A stretch of 64,000 nt of DNA from Rhodanobacter thiooxydans (GTDB lineage Bacteria > Pseudomonadota > Gammaproteobacteria > Xanthomonadales > Rhodanobacteraceae), in contig NZ_CP088923.1 in the NCBI RefSeq assembly GCF_021545845.1, positions 1,674,001-1,738,000 on the forward strand, read 5' to 3'. A model generated the notes under the pieces. It saw only the letters and a program-made list of their open reading frames with translations, made no database searches and had not been told where the DNA came from. How positions within the stretch are numbered: the stretch's first letter is position 1; each line of letters begins with the position of its first letter. Below are positions 28,712 to 37,476 of the stretch, piece by piece. The position numbers and the translations under genes are program-made.

Positions 28712-29992
28712 TCAGTCGCCGCGACCCCAGGCCCGTACCGCCTCCGCAAACGCCAGACAATCCGCGAACCGGTTGTACAGGGGCGCGGGCGAGATGCGGA
28801 TCACATCCGGCTCGCGCCAGTCGCCGATGATGCCGTGGTCCATCAGGTATTCGAACAGGGCACGGCCGCGCTCGCGGCCGCCGGTCACGCGGATGGAGAG
28901 CTGGGCGCCGCGGCGCTGCGGTTCGGCGGGGGTCAGTACCTGCAGCACGTCGGCTAGCTGCGTCTGCACCAGCCATTCCAGGTAGCCGGTGAGTTGCAGC
29001 GACTTCTCGCGCAGTGCGTTCATGCCGGCGCGGCGGAAGATCTCGAGTGACACGCGCAGTGGCGCCAGCGCGAGGATCGGCGGGTTGGACAGTTGCCAGC
29101 CGTCGGCGCCTGGGGTCGGGCGGAACTCGGGGCCCATCTGGAAGCGGGTGGCCTTGTCGTGGCCCCACCAGCCGGCGAAGCGCGGCAGCACGGCTTGGGC
29201 GTGGCGTTCGTGCACGAAGGCGCCGCCGACCGCGCCGGGGCCGCTGTTCAAGTATTTGTAGCTGCACCAGATGGCGAAGTCGGCGCCGCTGTCGTGCAGT
29301 TGCAGCGGCAGGTTGCCGACGGCGTGGGCGAGGTCGAAACCGACGGTGCAGCCGTGCTTGTGGCCGAGTGCGGTGATCGCCTCGAGGTCGAAGGCCTGGC
29401 CGGTGCGGTACTGCACGCCGGGCAGCAGCACCAGCGCGATGCGCGAGCCATGTTCGGCCAGCGCGCGCTCGATGGCGGCGAGCGAGGTGGTGCCGTTCGG
29501 TTCGTCGCTCTGCAGCTCGATCAGCGCGCTGGCCGGGTCGAAGCCATGGAAGCGGATCTGCGATTCCACCGCGTAGCGGTCGGTGGGGAACGCGCCGGCC
29601 TCGATCAGGATCGCCGGACGCTCGGCGCGGGGGCGGTAGAAGCTCACCATCATCAGGTGCAGGTTCACGCCCAGGGTGTTCATCGTCACCACCTCGGTGG
29701 GCTGCGCACCGACGATGGTGGCGAGGTCGTCGCGGACGAACTCGTGGTAATCCATCCACGGCAGGCGGCCCTTGAAGTGGCCTTCCACGCCCAGTTCACC
29801 CCAGTAGTCCAGCTCCGCGTTGACGGCTTCGCGTACCGCGCGCGGCTGCAGGCCGAGCGAATTGCCGCAGAAGTACGCGCTGTCGCGCCCTTCGTGCGGC
29901 GGGATCAGGAACTCGTCGCGGAATGCGCGCAGCGGGTCGGCGGCATCGCGGGCGTTGGCCCAGTCGAGGGTGGCTTCGAAACTTGCGGGCAT
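28712..29992 (-). CDS. kynU: kynureninase
   Basis: The 426-residue PLP enzyme cleaves kynurenine or 3-hydroxykynurenine to (hydroxy)anthranilate and alanine. Marks include 'YFCGNSLGLQPRAV', 'AGAFPTDRYAVESQ', 'GFDLAHAVGNLPL' (Asp that contacts the PLP ring nitrogen) and the PLP lysine in 'WCSYKYLNSGPG'. The length is normal. It is third in a minus-strand group after ACMSD and an unknown gene, separated from them by a repeat-filled 185-base gap. A degraded copy of its 3' end lies 4.3 kb away. Confidence 0.96.
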   Translation of the reverse strand: MPASFEATLDWANARDAADPLRAFRDEFLIPPHEGRDSAYFCGNSLGLQPRAVREAVNAELDYWGELGVEGHFKGRLPWMDYHEFVRDDLATIVGAQPTEVVTMNTLGVNLHLMMVSFYRPRAERPAILIEAGAFPTDRYAVESQIRFHGFDPASALIELQSDEPNGTTSLAAIERALAEHGSRIALVLLPGVQYRTGQAFDLEAITALGHKHGCTVGFDLAHAVGNLPLQLHDSGADFAIWCSYKYLNSGPGAVGGAFVHERHAQAVLPRFAGWWGHDKATRFQMGPEFRPTPGADGWQLSNPPILALAPLRVSLEIFRRAGMNALREKSLQLTGYLEWLVQTQLADVLQVLTPAEPQRRGAQLSIRVTGGRERGRALFEYLMDHGIIGDWREPDVIRISPAPLYNRFADCLAFAEAVRAWGRGD

Positions 29993-30010
29993 CGTTCAGT
30001 CTCTGAGAGC

Positions 30011-30172
30011 GGCTCCTCCCCTTGCACGTCCCAAAGGGACTTCCTTCGGTCGCAGGGGGAGGTTGGGAGGGGGTTGTCCGGGCGTGCGGGAAGATCAAGA
30101 GCTACCCCACACCTAAAGGACTCCCTTCGGTCGCCCAACCCTCCCCTGCGGGGCAGGGGAGGGAGCAAGGCA
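30011..30172. repeat. palindromic repeat family C between kynU and the 172-aa gene
   Basis: It contains 'gcagggggaggttgggaggg', 'gaagatcaagagctacccca' and 'aaccctcccctgcggggcag', with two 'ccttcggtcgc' segments. It matches the composite elements at 15424, 47885 and 55097. Confidence 0.8.
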
Positions 30173-30177
30173 GTTGA

Positions 30178-30696
30178 TTATTTCAACTGTGCGGCGATCG
30201 CGTCGCAACCCTTGTCGAAGGCGGCCTTCCAGTCGGCACCGGCCTGCGTCTGGCTGGGGCGCATGCAGCGCAGCTGGATCGCGTGGCCGTTCTTGAACCA
30301 GTAGTGCTCGGTGTAGCTGAAGGCGGCGGCGTTTTCCTGCGCGGTGTAGACGTTGCTGTTCGGGCCTGGCGGCACTTCGTTGGCTTTGTAGCCGGGCAGC
30401 GCCATGGCTTTGGCGGTGGCTTCGCTGCGGTATTGGTTGAAGCCGTTGAGGTCGGCCACCTGCTTCACCGTGACGGTGACGCGGGCGAGGCTGTTCTTGC
30501 CGGTGGGCGAGGGGTCGGGCACCTGGAACACGCGGGCTTCGGGGTCACCCTGGGTTTCCATGATGTCGAGCCAGTTGCCCGGCGTGCTGAAGTGGACGCT
30601 GCCGTCGGCCATGCTGACGTCGGCGGCGCGCGCACCACCGGCCAGCAGGGCAGTGGCGAAGACGATCGCGAGGATGGTGCTGCGCAGAAGGCTCAT
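30178..30696 (-). CDS. exported protein of unknown function in the kynurenine operon
   Basis: The 172-residue product has a signal peptide (residues 1-24, ending ARAAD). The mature part is small and mixed alpha/beta with two cysteines (in 'QLRCMRPSQT' and 'DKGCDAIAAQ') that could pair. I do not recognise the family. Its ATG overlaps the stop of the ACMSD gene by four bases, so the two are translationally coupled although ACMSD is cytosolic. Confidence 0.75.
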   Translation of the reverse strand: MSLLRSTILAIVFATALLAGGARAADVSMADGSVHFSTPGNWLDIMETQGDPEARVFQVPDPSPTGKNSLARVTVTVKQVADLNGFNQYRSEATAKAMALPGYKANEVPPGPNSNVYTAQENAAAFSYTEHYWFKNGHAIQLRCMRPSQTQAGADWKAAFDKGCDAIAAQLK

Positions 30697-31727
30697 GCGG
30701 GTTCCTTCGTGATGGGATCGGGAGCGAAGCGGTGGCGGGGCAGACTCAGCCATTCCAACGCGGTGCCGTGGAACAGCCGCGCGCGGTCGGCTTCGTCCAG
30801 GCCCAGCGCCTCGATGCCGCTGCCGGGTTGCTGTTCCCCCAGCGGGAAAGGATAGTCGGTGCCGAGCATCACCTGGCGGGCGCCCGTCACATCCAGCAGA
30901 TAGTGCAGCGCCCGGTCGTCGTGCACGCAGGAGTCGAAGTAGAAACGCTGCAGGTACTCGCGCGGGTTGCGCGGGTTGTCGGTGGCGACCAGGTCGGGGC
31001 GCATCTTGAAGCCGTGCTCGATGCGGCCGATGGTGTAGGGGAAGCTGCCGCCGCCGTGGGCCAGCATCACGCGTAGCTTCGGCAGCCGCTCCAGCACGCC
31101 GCCGAAGGCCAGGCAGCAGGCGGCGCGCGACTGTTCGGCGGGCATGCCGACCAGCCACGGCATCCAGTACTTCGGCATGCTGGCCATGCCCATCATGTCC
31201 CACGGGTGCACCAGCACCGCGGCGCCGAGATCGGCGGCGGCCTCGAAGAACGGGAACAGCTCTGGCGCATCCAGGTTCCAGTCGCCGCAATGCGAGCCGA
31301 TCTGCACGCCCTGCAGGCCCAGCTCGTCGATGCAGCGTTCCAGCTCGCGCACGGCCAGCTGCGGCGCCTGCAGCGGCACGGTGCCTATGCCGGCGTAGTG
31401 GCGCGGAAAGTCGCGGCAGATGCCGGCCATGTGCTCGTTCAGGTGGCGATGAAGTTCCAGCGCCTGGTGGCCCGGCGCCCAGTACGAGAACAGCACCGGC
31501 ACGGTGGAGATCACCTGCACGTCGACGCCGAAGCGGGCGTAGTCGTCGATGCGCGTCTGTGGATCGAACGCCGAATCCCACACTTCGCGGAAGAAGCGGC
31601 TGTCCTTGTAGATGCGGTGGCGCCCGTCGGTATGCGTCATCACCGGGAAGCGGTCATCGCCGAACTTCGCCGCCAGATTCGGCCAGTCGCGGGGCAGGAT
31701 GTGCGCGTGGGTGTCGATCTTCAGCAT
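30693..31727 (-). CDS. 2-amino-3-carboxymuconate-6-semialdehyde decarboxylase
   Basis: The 344-residue amidohydrolase-superfamily protein has the ACMSD metal ligands 'KIDTHAHILP' (His7, His9), 'VLVHPWDMMG' (~174) and 'LGTDYPFPLGE' (~291), and the family stretch 'LAHGGGSFPYTIGRIEHG'. ACMSD diverts the tryptophan-kynurenine route away from quinolinate and NAD towards aminomuconate degradation. Together with kynU this is a tryptophan catabolic operon; the other steps are not in the window. The start is the ATG at 31727; upstream in-frame codons belong to a repeat. Confidence 0.92.
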   Translation of the reverse strand: MLKIDTHAHILPRDWPNLAAKFGDDRFPVMTHTDGRHRIYKDSRFFREVWDSAFDPQTRIDDYARFGVDVQVISTVPVLFSYWAPGHQALELHRHLNEHMAGICRDFPRHYAGIGTVPLQAPQLAVRELERCIDELGLQGVQIGSHCGDWNLDAPELFPFFEAAADLGAAVLVHPWDMMGMASMPKYWMPWLVGMPAEQSRAACCLAFGGVLERLPKLRVMLAHGGGSFPYTIGRIEHGFKMRPDLVATDNPRNPREYLQRFYFDSCVHDDRALHYLLDVTGARQVMLGTDYPFPLGEQQPGSGIEALGLDEADRARLFHGTALEWLSLPRHRFAPDPITKEPA

Positions 31728-31765
31728 TCGCGCAGTGTAAAACCTCCGTGCAGTGGCGTCGCGCT

Positions 31766-31837
31766 TGGTAGGGCGGGCACTGCCCGCCGGCCCTTGAAGC
31801 AAACAGCGGCGGGCGGTGCCCGCCCTACCGGACGGGA
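31766..31837. repeat. palindromic repeat family B (GTAGGGCGGGCACTGCCCGCC)
   Basis: The arms 'gtagggcgggcactgcccgc' and 'gcgggcggtgcccgccctac' face each other across ~25 bases. The TAG at one tip is the stop codon of the FUSC gene. Other copies lie at 36285 and 47801. Confidence 0.9.
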
Positions 31838-33906
31838 ACGTCCGGCCGGCTGCGGTTCGTCACGTAGGCCAGCGTGTCGACGTTGTCCACCAGGCGGTCG
31901 CTGATGCGTGCCAGCAGCTCGGCGGCCGCAGGGGCATCACCTTCCTGCATCGCACCGACCAGCCGGCGCTGCAGCGCGCGCAGGTCGCGCAGCGGGCCGG
32001 TCGGGTGCTGTTCGCGCAGGGCGGCGGCGATCGCGCGCAGGTTGCCGGCCGCCTGTTCGACGAAGCGTGCGACGCCGGCCGGTTCGGCCAGTGTGGCGAG
32101 ATCGTCGAGGGTGGCTTCCAGGGACATTGCGCTGCGCGCCAGGCGGTTGCCGTTGGCGAACAGCGCGCGCGCCAGGGCCAGCAGTTCCGGCGGCGTGGCC
32201 GGCTCGGTGCGCATGCGGTCGATCGAGGCTTGCGCGTTGGTGCGCGCGGTGCGTGCCGCGCTGCGCGTGTCGTTGTGGAGGGCGGTTTGCCCGGGCTTTG
32301 CCAGGGCGTGCAGATAGCTGGCGTAGGCGTCCAGCATGTCGGCCAGTGCGGCGCGCGCGCGGCCACGCTCCCAGGTCGGCCAGGCCACGTAGGCGAGCAG
32401 GGCCATGCCGCAGCCCAGCGCCGTGTTGATCACGCGGTCGGTTACCGCCAGGCCCGGGTTCACGCCGTCGAACGAGAGCAGGATCACCACGGTGCCGGTC
32501 AGCGCCGCCACCGCAATGCCGTAGTGCGCGCTGGCCAGGTAGCGGAACGCCATGCACAGCAGCGCCATCAGCGCCAGGTGCGCCCACGGTTCGTCCGGCG
32601 TGACGTGCAGCAGCACGGTGGTCAGCACCAACCCGAGCACGGTGCCGAGCACGCGCAGCAGGCCGAAGTTGAAGGTGGCGGCGAAGTCCGGGCGCAGCAC
32701 GATCGCCGCAGTCATCGGCAGCCAGTAGCCGTGCGGCAGCTGCAGCTGGCGCGAGAGCCACAGGGCGGCAGTGAGGCAGACCGCCATGCGCACGGCATGG
32801 CGGAACGCCACCGAGCGCGGCGTGAGGCTGGCGCGCAGGGTGGCCCAGGGGGAGTTGCTGCGCAGCGACGGCGGCAGCCGGGTTTCGGCCGCGTTGGCGC
32901 GCAGTTCGCCGCGGCTGCCGGCCCAGTCGGCGTTGCGCACCGCGGCGGCCAGCTGGCCGGCCAGCGCGTGGATGTGCGCGGCCAGCCCAGGCGCCCGTTC
33001 GTTGCCGTCGAGCAGGATGCGCTCGCTGGCGCGCAGGGCCTCAAGCATGCGCTGCGCGCGTTCGGGCGAGTCGCCGCGTTCCAGCGCCTCGGCGATGGCT
33101 GCCAGCACGTGTGCGGCGTCGTCGCGAAACCGCGCATGGATGCCCGGCTCGGCGTGCAGCGCGCTCATCGCGGTGAGTTCCAACCGGATCCGCTCGGCCA
33201 GCTCCAGCAGCACGCCGAACGCCTCCATCGCGCGGCCGTGCGCGCGGTGGCGGCCGAGCAGGGTCTGCTGCAGCGTGGTCATCGCCTCGGTCAGCGCCGG
33301 CACGTCGGCCTCGTCGTGCGATGGCTGCCGGGCCAGTTCCGCCAGCCCCGCGTATACGTTGGCCAGCGCCATGCGCTCCGGCCAGTAACGCTGCAGCGGC
33401 CACGCCGCCAGCGAGAACACCATCAGCAGCAGGCCGCCGGCGAAGATCAGCGCGGCGCCGCCGAGCGCATGCTCGAGCGAGGCCGGCGTCGAGGCGGTGA
33501 TCACCAGCAGGATCATGCTGGTCATGCCGACCCGCGCGGTGTCGGTGCCGAACACCACCAGCAGGCCGCCGAAGAAGCCGCAGGCCGCCGTAGCCAGCAG
33601 GATCGGCAGCAACTGGCCGCCGATCAGGAAACCCACCAGCGCGGCGAGGCCGGCGGCCAGCGAGGCCAGCAGCAATTGCTGCATGCGCTGGCGATAGGGC
33701 CCGTGCTGGTCGGAGAACATCGTGTCCAGCGCGCCGGCGGCCACGCCCAGGCCGATCTGCGGGTGGCCGGTGGCCATGCCCACACCCAGCGGCAGCACCA
33801 CCGCCGCGGTATTGCGCAGCACCACCCGCCACGGTACGTCCGGCCGCTTGATGGCGGTCAGGCTTTCGAGCGCGTGGGCGCGGAGCGAATAGGCGCTGGA
33901 GGGCAT
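31825..33906 (-). CDS. FUSC-family inner membrane protein (YccS/AaeB type)
   Basis: The 693-residue protein has two hydrophobic blocks of about six helices each (~25-165 and ~375-500), separated by a cytosolic helical domain, with a second soluble domain at the end. This is the fusaric-acid-resistance (FUSC) layout of proton-driven exporters of aromatic acids, such as AaeB and YccS. The last residues and the stop codon come from a repeat B arm. No adaptor gene lies beside it. Confidence 0.88.
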   Translation of the reverse strand: MPSSAYSLRAHALESLTAIKRPDVPWRVVLRNTAAVVLPLGVGMATGHPQIGLGVAAGALDTMFSDQHGPYRQRMQQLLLASLAAGLAALVGFLIGGQLLPILLATAACGFFGGLLVVFGTDTARVGMTSMILLVITASTPASLEHALGGAALIFAGGLLLMVFSLAAWPLQRYWPERMALANVYAGLAELARQPSHDEADVPALTEAMTTLQQTLLGRHRAHGRAMEAFGVLLELAERIRLELTAMSALHAEPGIHARFRDDAAHVLAAIAEALERGDSPERAQRMLEALRASERILLDGNERAPGLAAHIHALAGQLAAAVRNADWAGSRGELRANAAETRLPPSLRSNSPWATLRASLTPRSVAFRHAVRMAVCLTAALWLSRQLQLPHGYWLPMTAAIVLRPDFAATFNFGLLRVLGTVLGLVLTTVLLHVTPDEPWAHLALMALLCMAFRYLASAHYGIAVAALTGTVVILLSFDGVNPGLAVTDRVINTALGCGMALLAYVAWPTWERGRARAALADMLDAYASYLHALAKPGQTALHNDTRSAARTARTNAQASIDRMRTEPATPPELLALARALFANGNRLARSAMSLEATLDDLATLAEPAGVARFVEQAAGNLRAIAAALREQHPTGPLRDLRALQRRLVGAMQEGDAPAAAELLARISDRLVDNVDTLAYVTNRSRPDVPVR

Positions 33907-34052
33907 CAGGCGTGATGAGCAGCGAGGTGAGGGACGAGTATGGCAAAACCAGGTGCCGCAGGCCTCACGCTCGCGTTCTGTGTGTCAGCGCAACAGGGGA
34001 GGGCGAGCAGGCGTCCTTGCGGCGCTGTCCGCCCGGCATCCATGCCTCACCG

Positions 34053-34100
34053 GAGCCTGACGCGCGACAGTCCACTGGACTGTCGCAAACGCGTCAGGCT
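34053..34100. terminator. long hairpin overlapping the efpL stop
   Basis: The outer arms 'agcctgacgcg'/'cgcgtcaggct' and inner arms 'cgacagtcc'/'ggactgtcg' form a nearly perfect ~20-base-pair stem with a four-base bulge. The outer arm includes the last codon and stop of efpL. There is no T-run, so Rho-independent termination is not assured. Confidence 0.4.
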
Positions 34101-34657
34101 CTACCCGCGAACTCGCCGGTCAGCGTGTTCACCCACACCTTCTCGTCGTTGCTGATGTACTCAGGCACCTGGATCTCGATGCCGGTGTCGAGCTTGGCCG
34201 GCTTGGTGCGCTTGGTGGCGCTGGCGCCCTTCATCTCCGGCGCGGTGTCGACCACGGTGAGCACCACGCTGGTGGGCACCTGCAGGCCCACCGGGGCGTC
34301 GTCGATCAGCTGCACGTAGTAGCCCTCGACGCTCTCGACGATGTAGCCGGCGTTGTCGCCCACCAGTTCCGGCGACAGTGGGTACTGGGTGTAATCCTCG
34401 GCGTCCATGAACACGAAGGCCTCGCCATCCATGTAGGAGAAGTTCGCCGCGCGGCGCACCAGGTCCATCTCGCGCAGATCGTCGTCGGCGCGCAGGCTGA
34501 GGTCGTACTTGCGCCCGCCGGGGATCGAATACATGGTGAAGCGGAAGGTGACGTTGCCGCCGCGCGCAGTGGGCGCGCTGCGCTCGATGTCGCGCACCTG
34601 GTAGACGGTACCGTCGTGTTCGACCACGTTGCCTTTCTTGACGTCGGAAGCTTTCAT
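34094..34657 (-). CDS. yeiP: elongation factor P-like protein EfpL/YeiP
   Basis: The 187-residue three-domain protein matches the EF-P paralogue YeiP (EfpL) rather than EF-P itself. The tip of the first domain reads '[12 protein letters not shown]', with Arg in place of the modified Lys of EF-P. Further agreement is '[20 protein letters not shown]', '[16 protein letters not shown]' and '[15 protein letters not shown]'. EfpL acts at the ribosomal E site to relieve stalling on proline-containing motifs. The ATG at 34657 is followed directly by 'KASDVKKGN'. Confidence 0.9.
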   Translation of the reverse strand: MKASDVKKGNVVEHDGTVYQVRDIERSAPTARGGNVTFRFTMYSIPGGRKYDLSLRADDDLREMDLVRRAANFSYMDGEAFVFMDAEDYTQYPLSPELVGDNAGYIVESVEGYYVQLIDDAPVGLQVPTSVVLTVVDTAPEMKGASATKRTKPAKLDTGIEIQVPEYISNDEKVWVNTLTGEFAGRA

Positions 34658-34668
34658 TTTTTTTCCGG

Positions 34669-34768
34669 GATTCGGGATTGGGGATTCGGGATTCGTTCTG
34701 GAGCCGGGGCGTCAGGGCTTGCGCGATGCGGATTGTACGAATCCCGAATCTCGAATCCCGAATCCCGG
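34669..34768. repeat. inverted repeat family E between efpL and the SDR gene
   Basis: The arm 'cgggattcgggattggggat' is mirrored by 'aatctcgaatcccgaatccc' across ~55 bases. It fills the whole spacer. Confidence 0.85.
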
Positions 34769-35536
34769 CTATTTGGCAGCCAACCGCACCGCGCCATCGA
34801 GGCGAATGGTCTCGCCGTTGATGTAGCGGTTGCCGAGGATGAAGGCGACGGTCTGCGCGAACTCCTGCGGCTTGCCGAGGCGCGAGGGGAACGGGATCGA
34901 GGCGGACAGCGACTGCTGCACGGACTCGGGCATGCCGTCCATCATGGGAGTCCAGAAGATGCCCGGTGCGATGGTCGCCACGCGGATGCCGAAGCGGGCC
35001 AGCTCGCGCGCCATTGGCAGGGTCATGCCAACCACGCCGCCCTTGGAGGCGGAGTACGCCGCCTGGCCGATCTGGCCTTCATACGCGGCCACGCTGGCGG
35101 TGTTGACGATCACGCCGCGCTCGCCGTCCTCACCGGCCTCGTTGTTCTGCATCAGCGCCGCGCCGGCCTTGGCCACGTTGAAGCTGCCGACCAGGTTCAC
35201 CATCACGGTGGTGGCGAAGGTGGACAGCGCCATCGGGCCCTCCTTGCCCAGCACGCGGCCGGCGCCGAGGATGCCAGCGCAGTTCATCACCACGTTGAGG
35301 CCGCCCATCGCGTGGTGCGCGGCGGCCACGTTGGTGGCCACGCCGTCCTCGGAGGTGACGTCGGTGCGGAAGAAGCGCGCGGCGCCGCCCAGCTCCTTCG
35401 CGGCGGCCTGGCCCTTGTCGTCGTTGACGTCGAACAGCGCGACCTTGCCGCCGTGGGCGACGAAGTGCTGCGCCACCGCGTGGCCGAGACCGGAGGCGCC
35501 GCCGGTGATGATCGCCTTGACCTGATCGAGCTGCAT
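34769..35536 (-). CDS. short-chain dehydrogenase, 3-hydroxyacyl-CoA dehydrogenase type II-like
   Basis: The 255-residue SDR has the cofactor motif 'ITGGASGLGHAVA' (residues ~10-22), Asp at the end of beta-2 ('ALFDVND'), which favours NAD, and the active site 'TASVAAYEGQ...YSASK'. The region 'RVATIAPGIFWTPMM' resembles type II 3-hydroxyacyl-CoA dehydrogenases (HSD17B10-like). Such enzymes serve fatty acid or isoleucine oxidation. The ATG at 35536 fits the family N-terminus; the longer frame upstream has no support. Confidence 0.87.
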   Translation of the reverse strand: MQLDQVKAIITGGASGLGHAVAQHFVAHGGKVALFDVNDDKGQAAAKELGGAARFFRTDVTSEDGVATNVAAAHHAMGGLNVVMNCAGILGAGRVLGKEGPMALSTFATTVMVNLVGSFNVAKAGAALMQNNEAGEDGERGVIVNTASVAAYEGQIGQAAYSASKGGVVGMTLPMARELARFGIRVATIAPGIFWTPMMDGMPESVQQSLSASIPFPSRLGKPQEFAQTVAFILGNRYINGETIRLDGAVRLAAK

Positions 35537-35748
35537 AGGAATTCCCCCGAAATGGATGCTGAAAGCCGCCAATGGTAGCCGAGCGGCCCCGGTTGCTGCA
35601 GGCTGAACGCGAATCCGACCGGGTCCGGGCGGTTCATGCCGGGTTGGGCTGGCCGGGGCAAGCTTTGTGCCGGGCCGCACAGCAGTGCCGGGGTGATTGC
35701 CGGTACGATGCGGGCGGCCCCATGGTCCATAGAAGTGGAGATCGACAC

Positions 35749-36213
35749 ATGAAGAAGCTGCTAGGTCTGTCCGTCGTGTGCGGTGCGATGCTGATGCTGG
35801 CCAGCGGCTCCGTGCTGGCGCAGGGTTACGGCCACGGTCGTGGCCATGGTCACGACAATGACGGGTATGAGCAGGATGATGGCGATCGCGGTCGCGGCCA
35901 TGATCAGGATGGCGGTCGCTACGTGCGCTACGACGATGACGACGACCAGGGACCGGGTCACGGTCGTGGCCGCGGCCATGCCTACGGCCATTACAAGAAC
36001 TGGCACGACCGTGGCCGCCACGAGGGCTGGTACAAGCGCGGCGGCTACCTGCCGGAGGAATACCGCAGCACCCGCTACGTGGTGTACGACTGGCGCGACG
36101 CCGACCTGCGCGAACCGCCGCGCGGCTATCGCTGGGTGCGCAGCGATAGCGGCGACTACCTGCTGGTGGCGATCGCCACCGGCGTGATCGTCGACCTGCT
36201 GCTCAACCAGTAA
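35749..36213 (+). CDS. RcnB-like periplasmic protein
   Basis: The 154-residue protein starts with a signal peptide (residues 1-24, ending VLAQ). A His/Asp/Gly-rich stretch (HGRGHGHDNDGYEQDD and similar, residues ~28-80) could bind metal. A C-terminal RcnB domain follows: 'RGGYLPEEYRSTRYVVYDW' and 'PPRGYRWVRSDSGDYLLVA'. RcnB modulates Ni/Co export in E. coli, but the many xanthomonad paralogues are of unknown role. 'ggag' lies nine bases before the ATG. Confidence 0.85.
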   Translation: MKKLLGLSVVCGAMLMLASGSVLAQGYGHGRGHGHDNDGYEQDDGDRGRGHDQDGGRYVRYDDDDDQGPGHGRGRGHAYGHYKNWHDRGRHEGWYKRGGYLPEEYRSTRYVVYDWRDADLREPPRGYRWVRSDSGDYLLVAIATGVIVDLLLNQ

Positions 36214-36240
36214 GTCGGTTCGACCGCGACGCATGAAGAC

Positions 36241-36269
36241 GTGCCCGCCACCGCGGGCACGTTTTTTTT
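36241..36269 (+). terminator. intrinsic terminator after the RcnB-like gene
   Basis: The stem 'gtgcccgc'/'gcgggcac' with a four-base loop is followed by a run of eight T. Confidence 0.93.
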
Positions 36270-36284
36270 ATGGCATCGCACAGT

Positions 36285-36363
36285 TGTAGGGCGGGCACTG
36301 CCCGCCAGCTTTGGCTTCTTCGGCATCGTGAGGACAAAGCGGCGGGCCGTGCCCGCCCTACGC
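36285..36363. repeat. palindromic repeat family B
   Basis: The arms 'gtagggcgggcactgcccgc' and 'gcgggccgtgcccgccctac' flank ~35 bases, between the RcnB terminator and the end of the GNAT gene. Confidence 0.9.
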
Positions 36364-36374
36364 GCGTTGGGAAT

Positions 36375-36950
36375 TCAGTGTTGGCGTTCCAGCAGTGATT
36401 GCAACTGCGCTGGCGGCAGCCGGGGGAACGGGATGACGGCTGCGGGCGGATTCGCCGCCGGCTGCAGTTCCTTCTGCCACACCCCCACGTCCCACCACTG
36501 CCCCAGCTTGTAGCCGCACTGGCGCCACACGCCGGCGGGCTGGAAGCCCATGGCCTCATGCATCGCCACGCTGGCCGCACCGGGCAGGGTGATCACGCCG
36601 ACGGCCTGGGTGATGCCCTGCTGCCGCATCACGTCCAGCAGCGCGCCGTACAGTTGGCGTGCGATGCCGCGACGCTGCGCGTCGGCGCGCACGTAGATCG
36701 AGGTCTCGGCGATCCAGTCGTAGGCGGCGCGCTCGCGGAAGCGTCCGGCATAGGCATAGGCCAGCACCTCGCCGGCCTCTTCCCACACCAGCCACGGGTA
36801 GTGCTTGAGGCGAGCGCGCAGGCGTTCGCGCATGGCGTCCACGCCGGGCAGTTCGGTCTCGAAGGTGGCCGTGCCGGCGCTGACCGAAGGGGCGTAGATG
36901 GCGTGGATGGCTGCGGCGTCTTCGTCGCGGGCGGTGCGGATGGCGGTCAT
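36375..36950 (-). CDS. GNAT acetyltransferase, phosphinothricin acetyltransferase-like
   Basis: The 191-residue GNAT matches the Pat/MddA (YncA) group, with 'IRTARDEDAAAIHAIYAPSV' at the start, 'AYDWIAETSIYV', the acetyl-CoA loop 'QRRGIARQLYGALL' and 'HEAMGFQPAGVWRQCGYK'. These enzymes acetylate methionine sulfoximine/sulfone and similar amino acid analogues. The last ~25 residues (Pro/Ala/Gln-rich) exceed the usual length. It follows a second GNAT gene by five bases. Confidence 0.85.
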   Translation of the reverse strand: MTAIRTARDEDAAAIHAIYAPSVSAGTATFETELPGVDAMRERLRARLKHYPWLVWEEAGEVLAYAYAGRFRERAAYDWIAETSIYVRADAQRRGIARQLYGALLDVMRQQGITQAVGVITLPGAASVAMHEAMGFQPAGVWRQCGYKLGQWWDVGVWQKELQPAANPPAAVIPFPRLPPAQLQSLLERQH

Positions 36951-36955
36951 CACGG

Positions 36956-37444
36956 TCACAGCTCGCGGATGAAGAAGCGGTCGCAGCTGAAGTGTCCGGT
37001 ACCGCCCAGCGGTGCGCACAACGGCGTGAAACCGCTGCGCTTGTACAGCGCCTGCGCCGCGTCCATGCCGGTCAGCGTTTCCAGGTAGCAGCGCTGGAAG
37101 CCGTGCGTGCGCGCCGCGTCGAGGCAACGCTGCATCATCGCCGCACCCGCGCCGATGCCGCGCGCGGCGGGCAGGAAATACATCTTGCGCAGCTCGCACA
37201 CGTCCGCTTCGGCATTCTGCAGCGGCGCCACGCCGCCGCCGCCGATCACCGCCCCGTCGCGCTCGACCACGAAATAGCTGCTGCGTGGCTGTGCGTAGGC
37301 CTCGCACATCGTGTCCACCTCGGCGTCGTGGATCGCGAAGCCGGGGCCGTCGGCGCCGAACTCGGGCATCACGGTGCGGATGATCGCGGCGATGGCCGCG
37401 TTGTCGGAAGGCTCGATCCGGCGGATCAGGTAGTCGTTGGCCAT
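36956..37444 (-). CDS. GNAT-family N-acetyltransferase
   Basis: The 162-residue GNAT has 'ELRKMYFLPAARGIGAGAAM' with the acetyl-CoA pyrophosphate loop (RGIGAG) near residue 95, and 'YKRSGFTPLCAPLGGTGHF' near the end. It resembles small GNATs often found beside MarR regulators; the substrate is unknown. It is the first gene of a two-gene minus-strand unit and is divergent from the GST gene. Confidence 0.85.
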   Translation of the reverse strand: MANDYLIRRIEPSDNAAIAAIIRTVMPEFGADGPGFAIHDAEVDTMCEAYAQPRSSYFVVERDGAVIGGGGVAPLQNAEADVCELRKMYFLPAARGIGAGAAMMQRCLDAARTHGFQRCYLETLTGMDAAQALYKRSGFTPLCAPLGGTGHFSCDRFFIREL

Positions 37445-37476
37445 GGAAGCGGGGTGCGGGGAAAGGAGAGGGTGTA

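Noticed and set aside
31816..33915. 699-residue open frame on the + strand opposite the FUSC gene
   Set aside because: It is rich in Arg, Gly, Gln and His with no domain, and it is the mirror of a gene with clear membrane segments. Long antisense frames are expected at this GC content.
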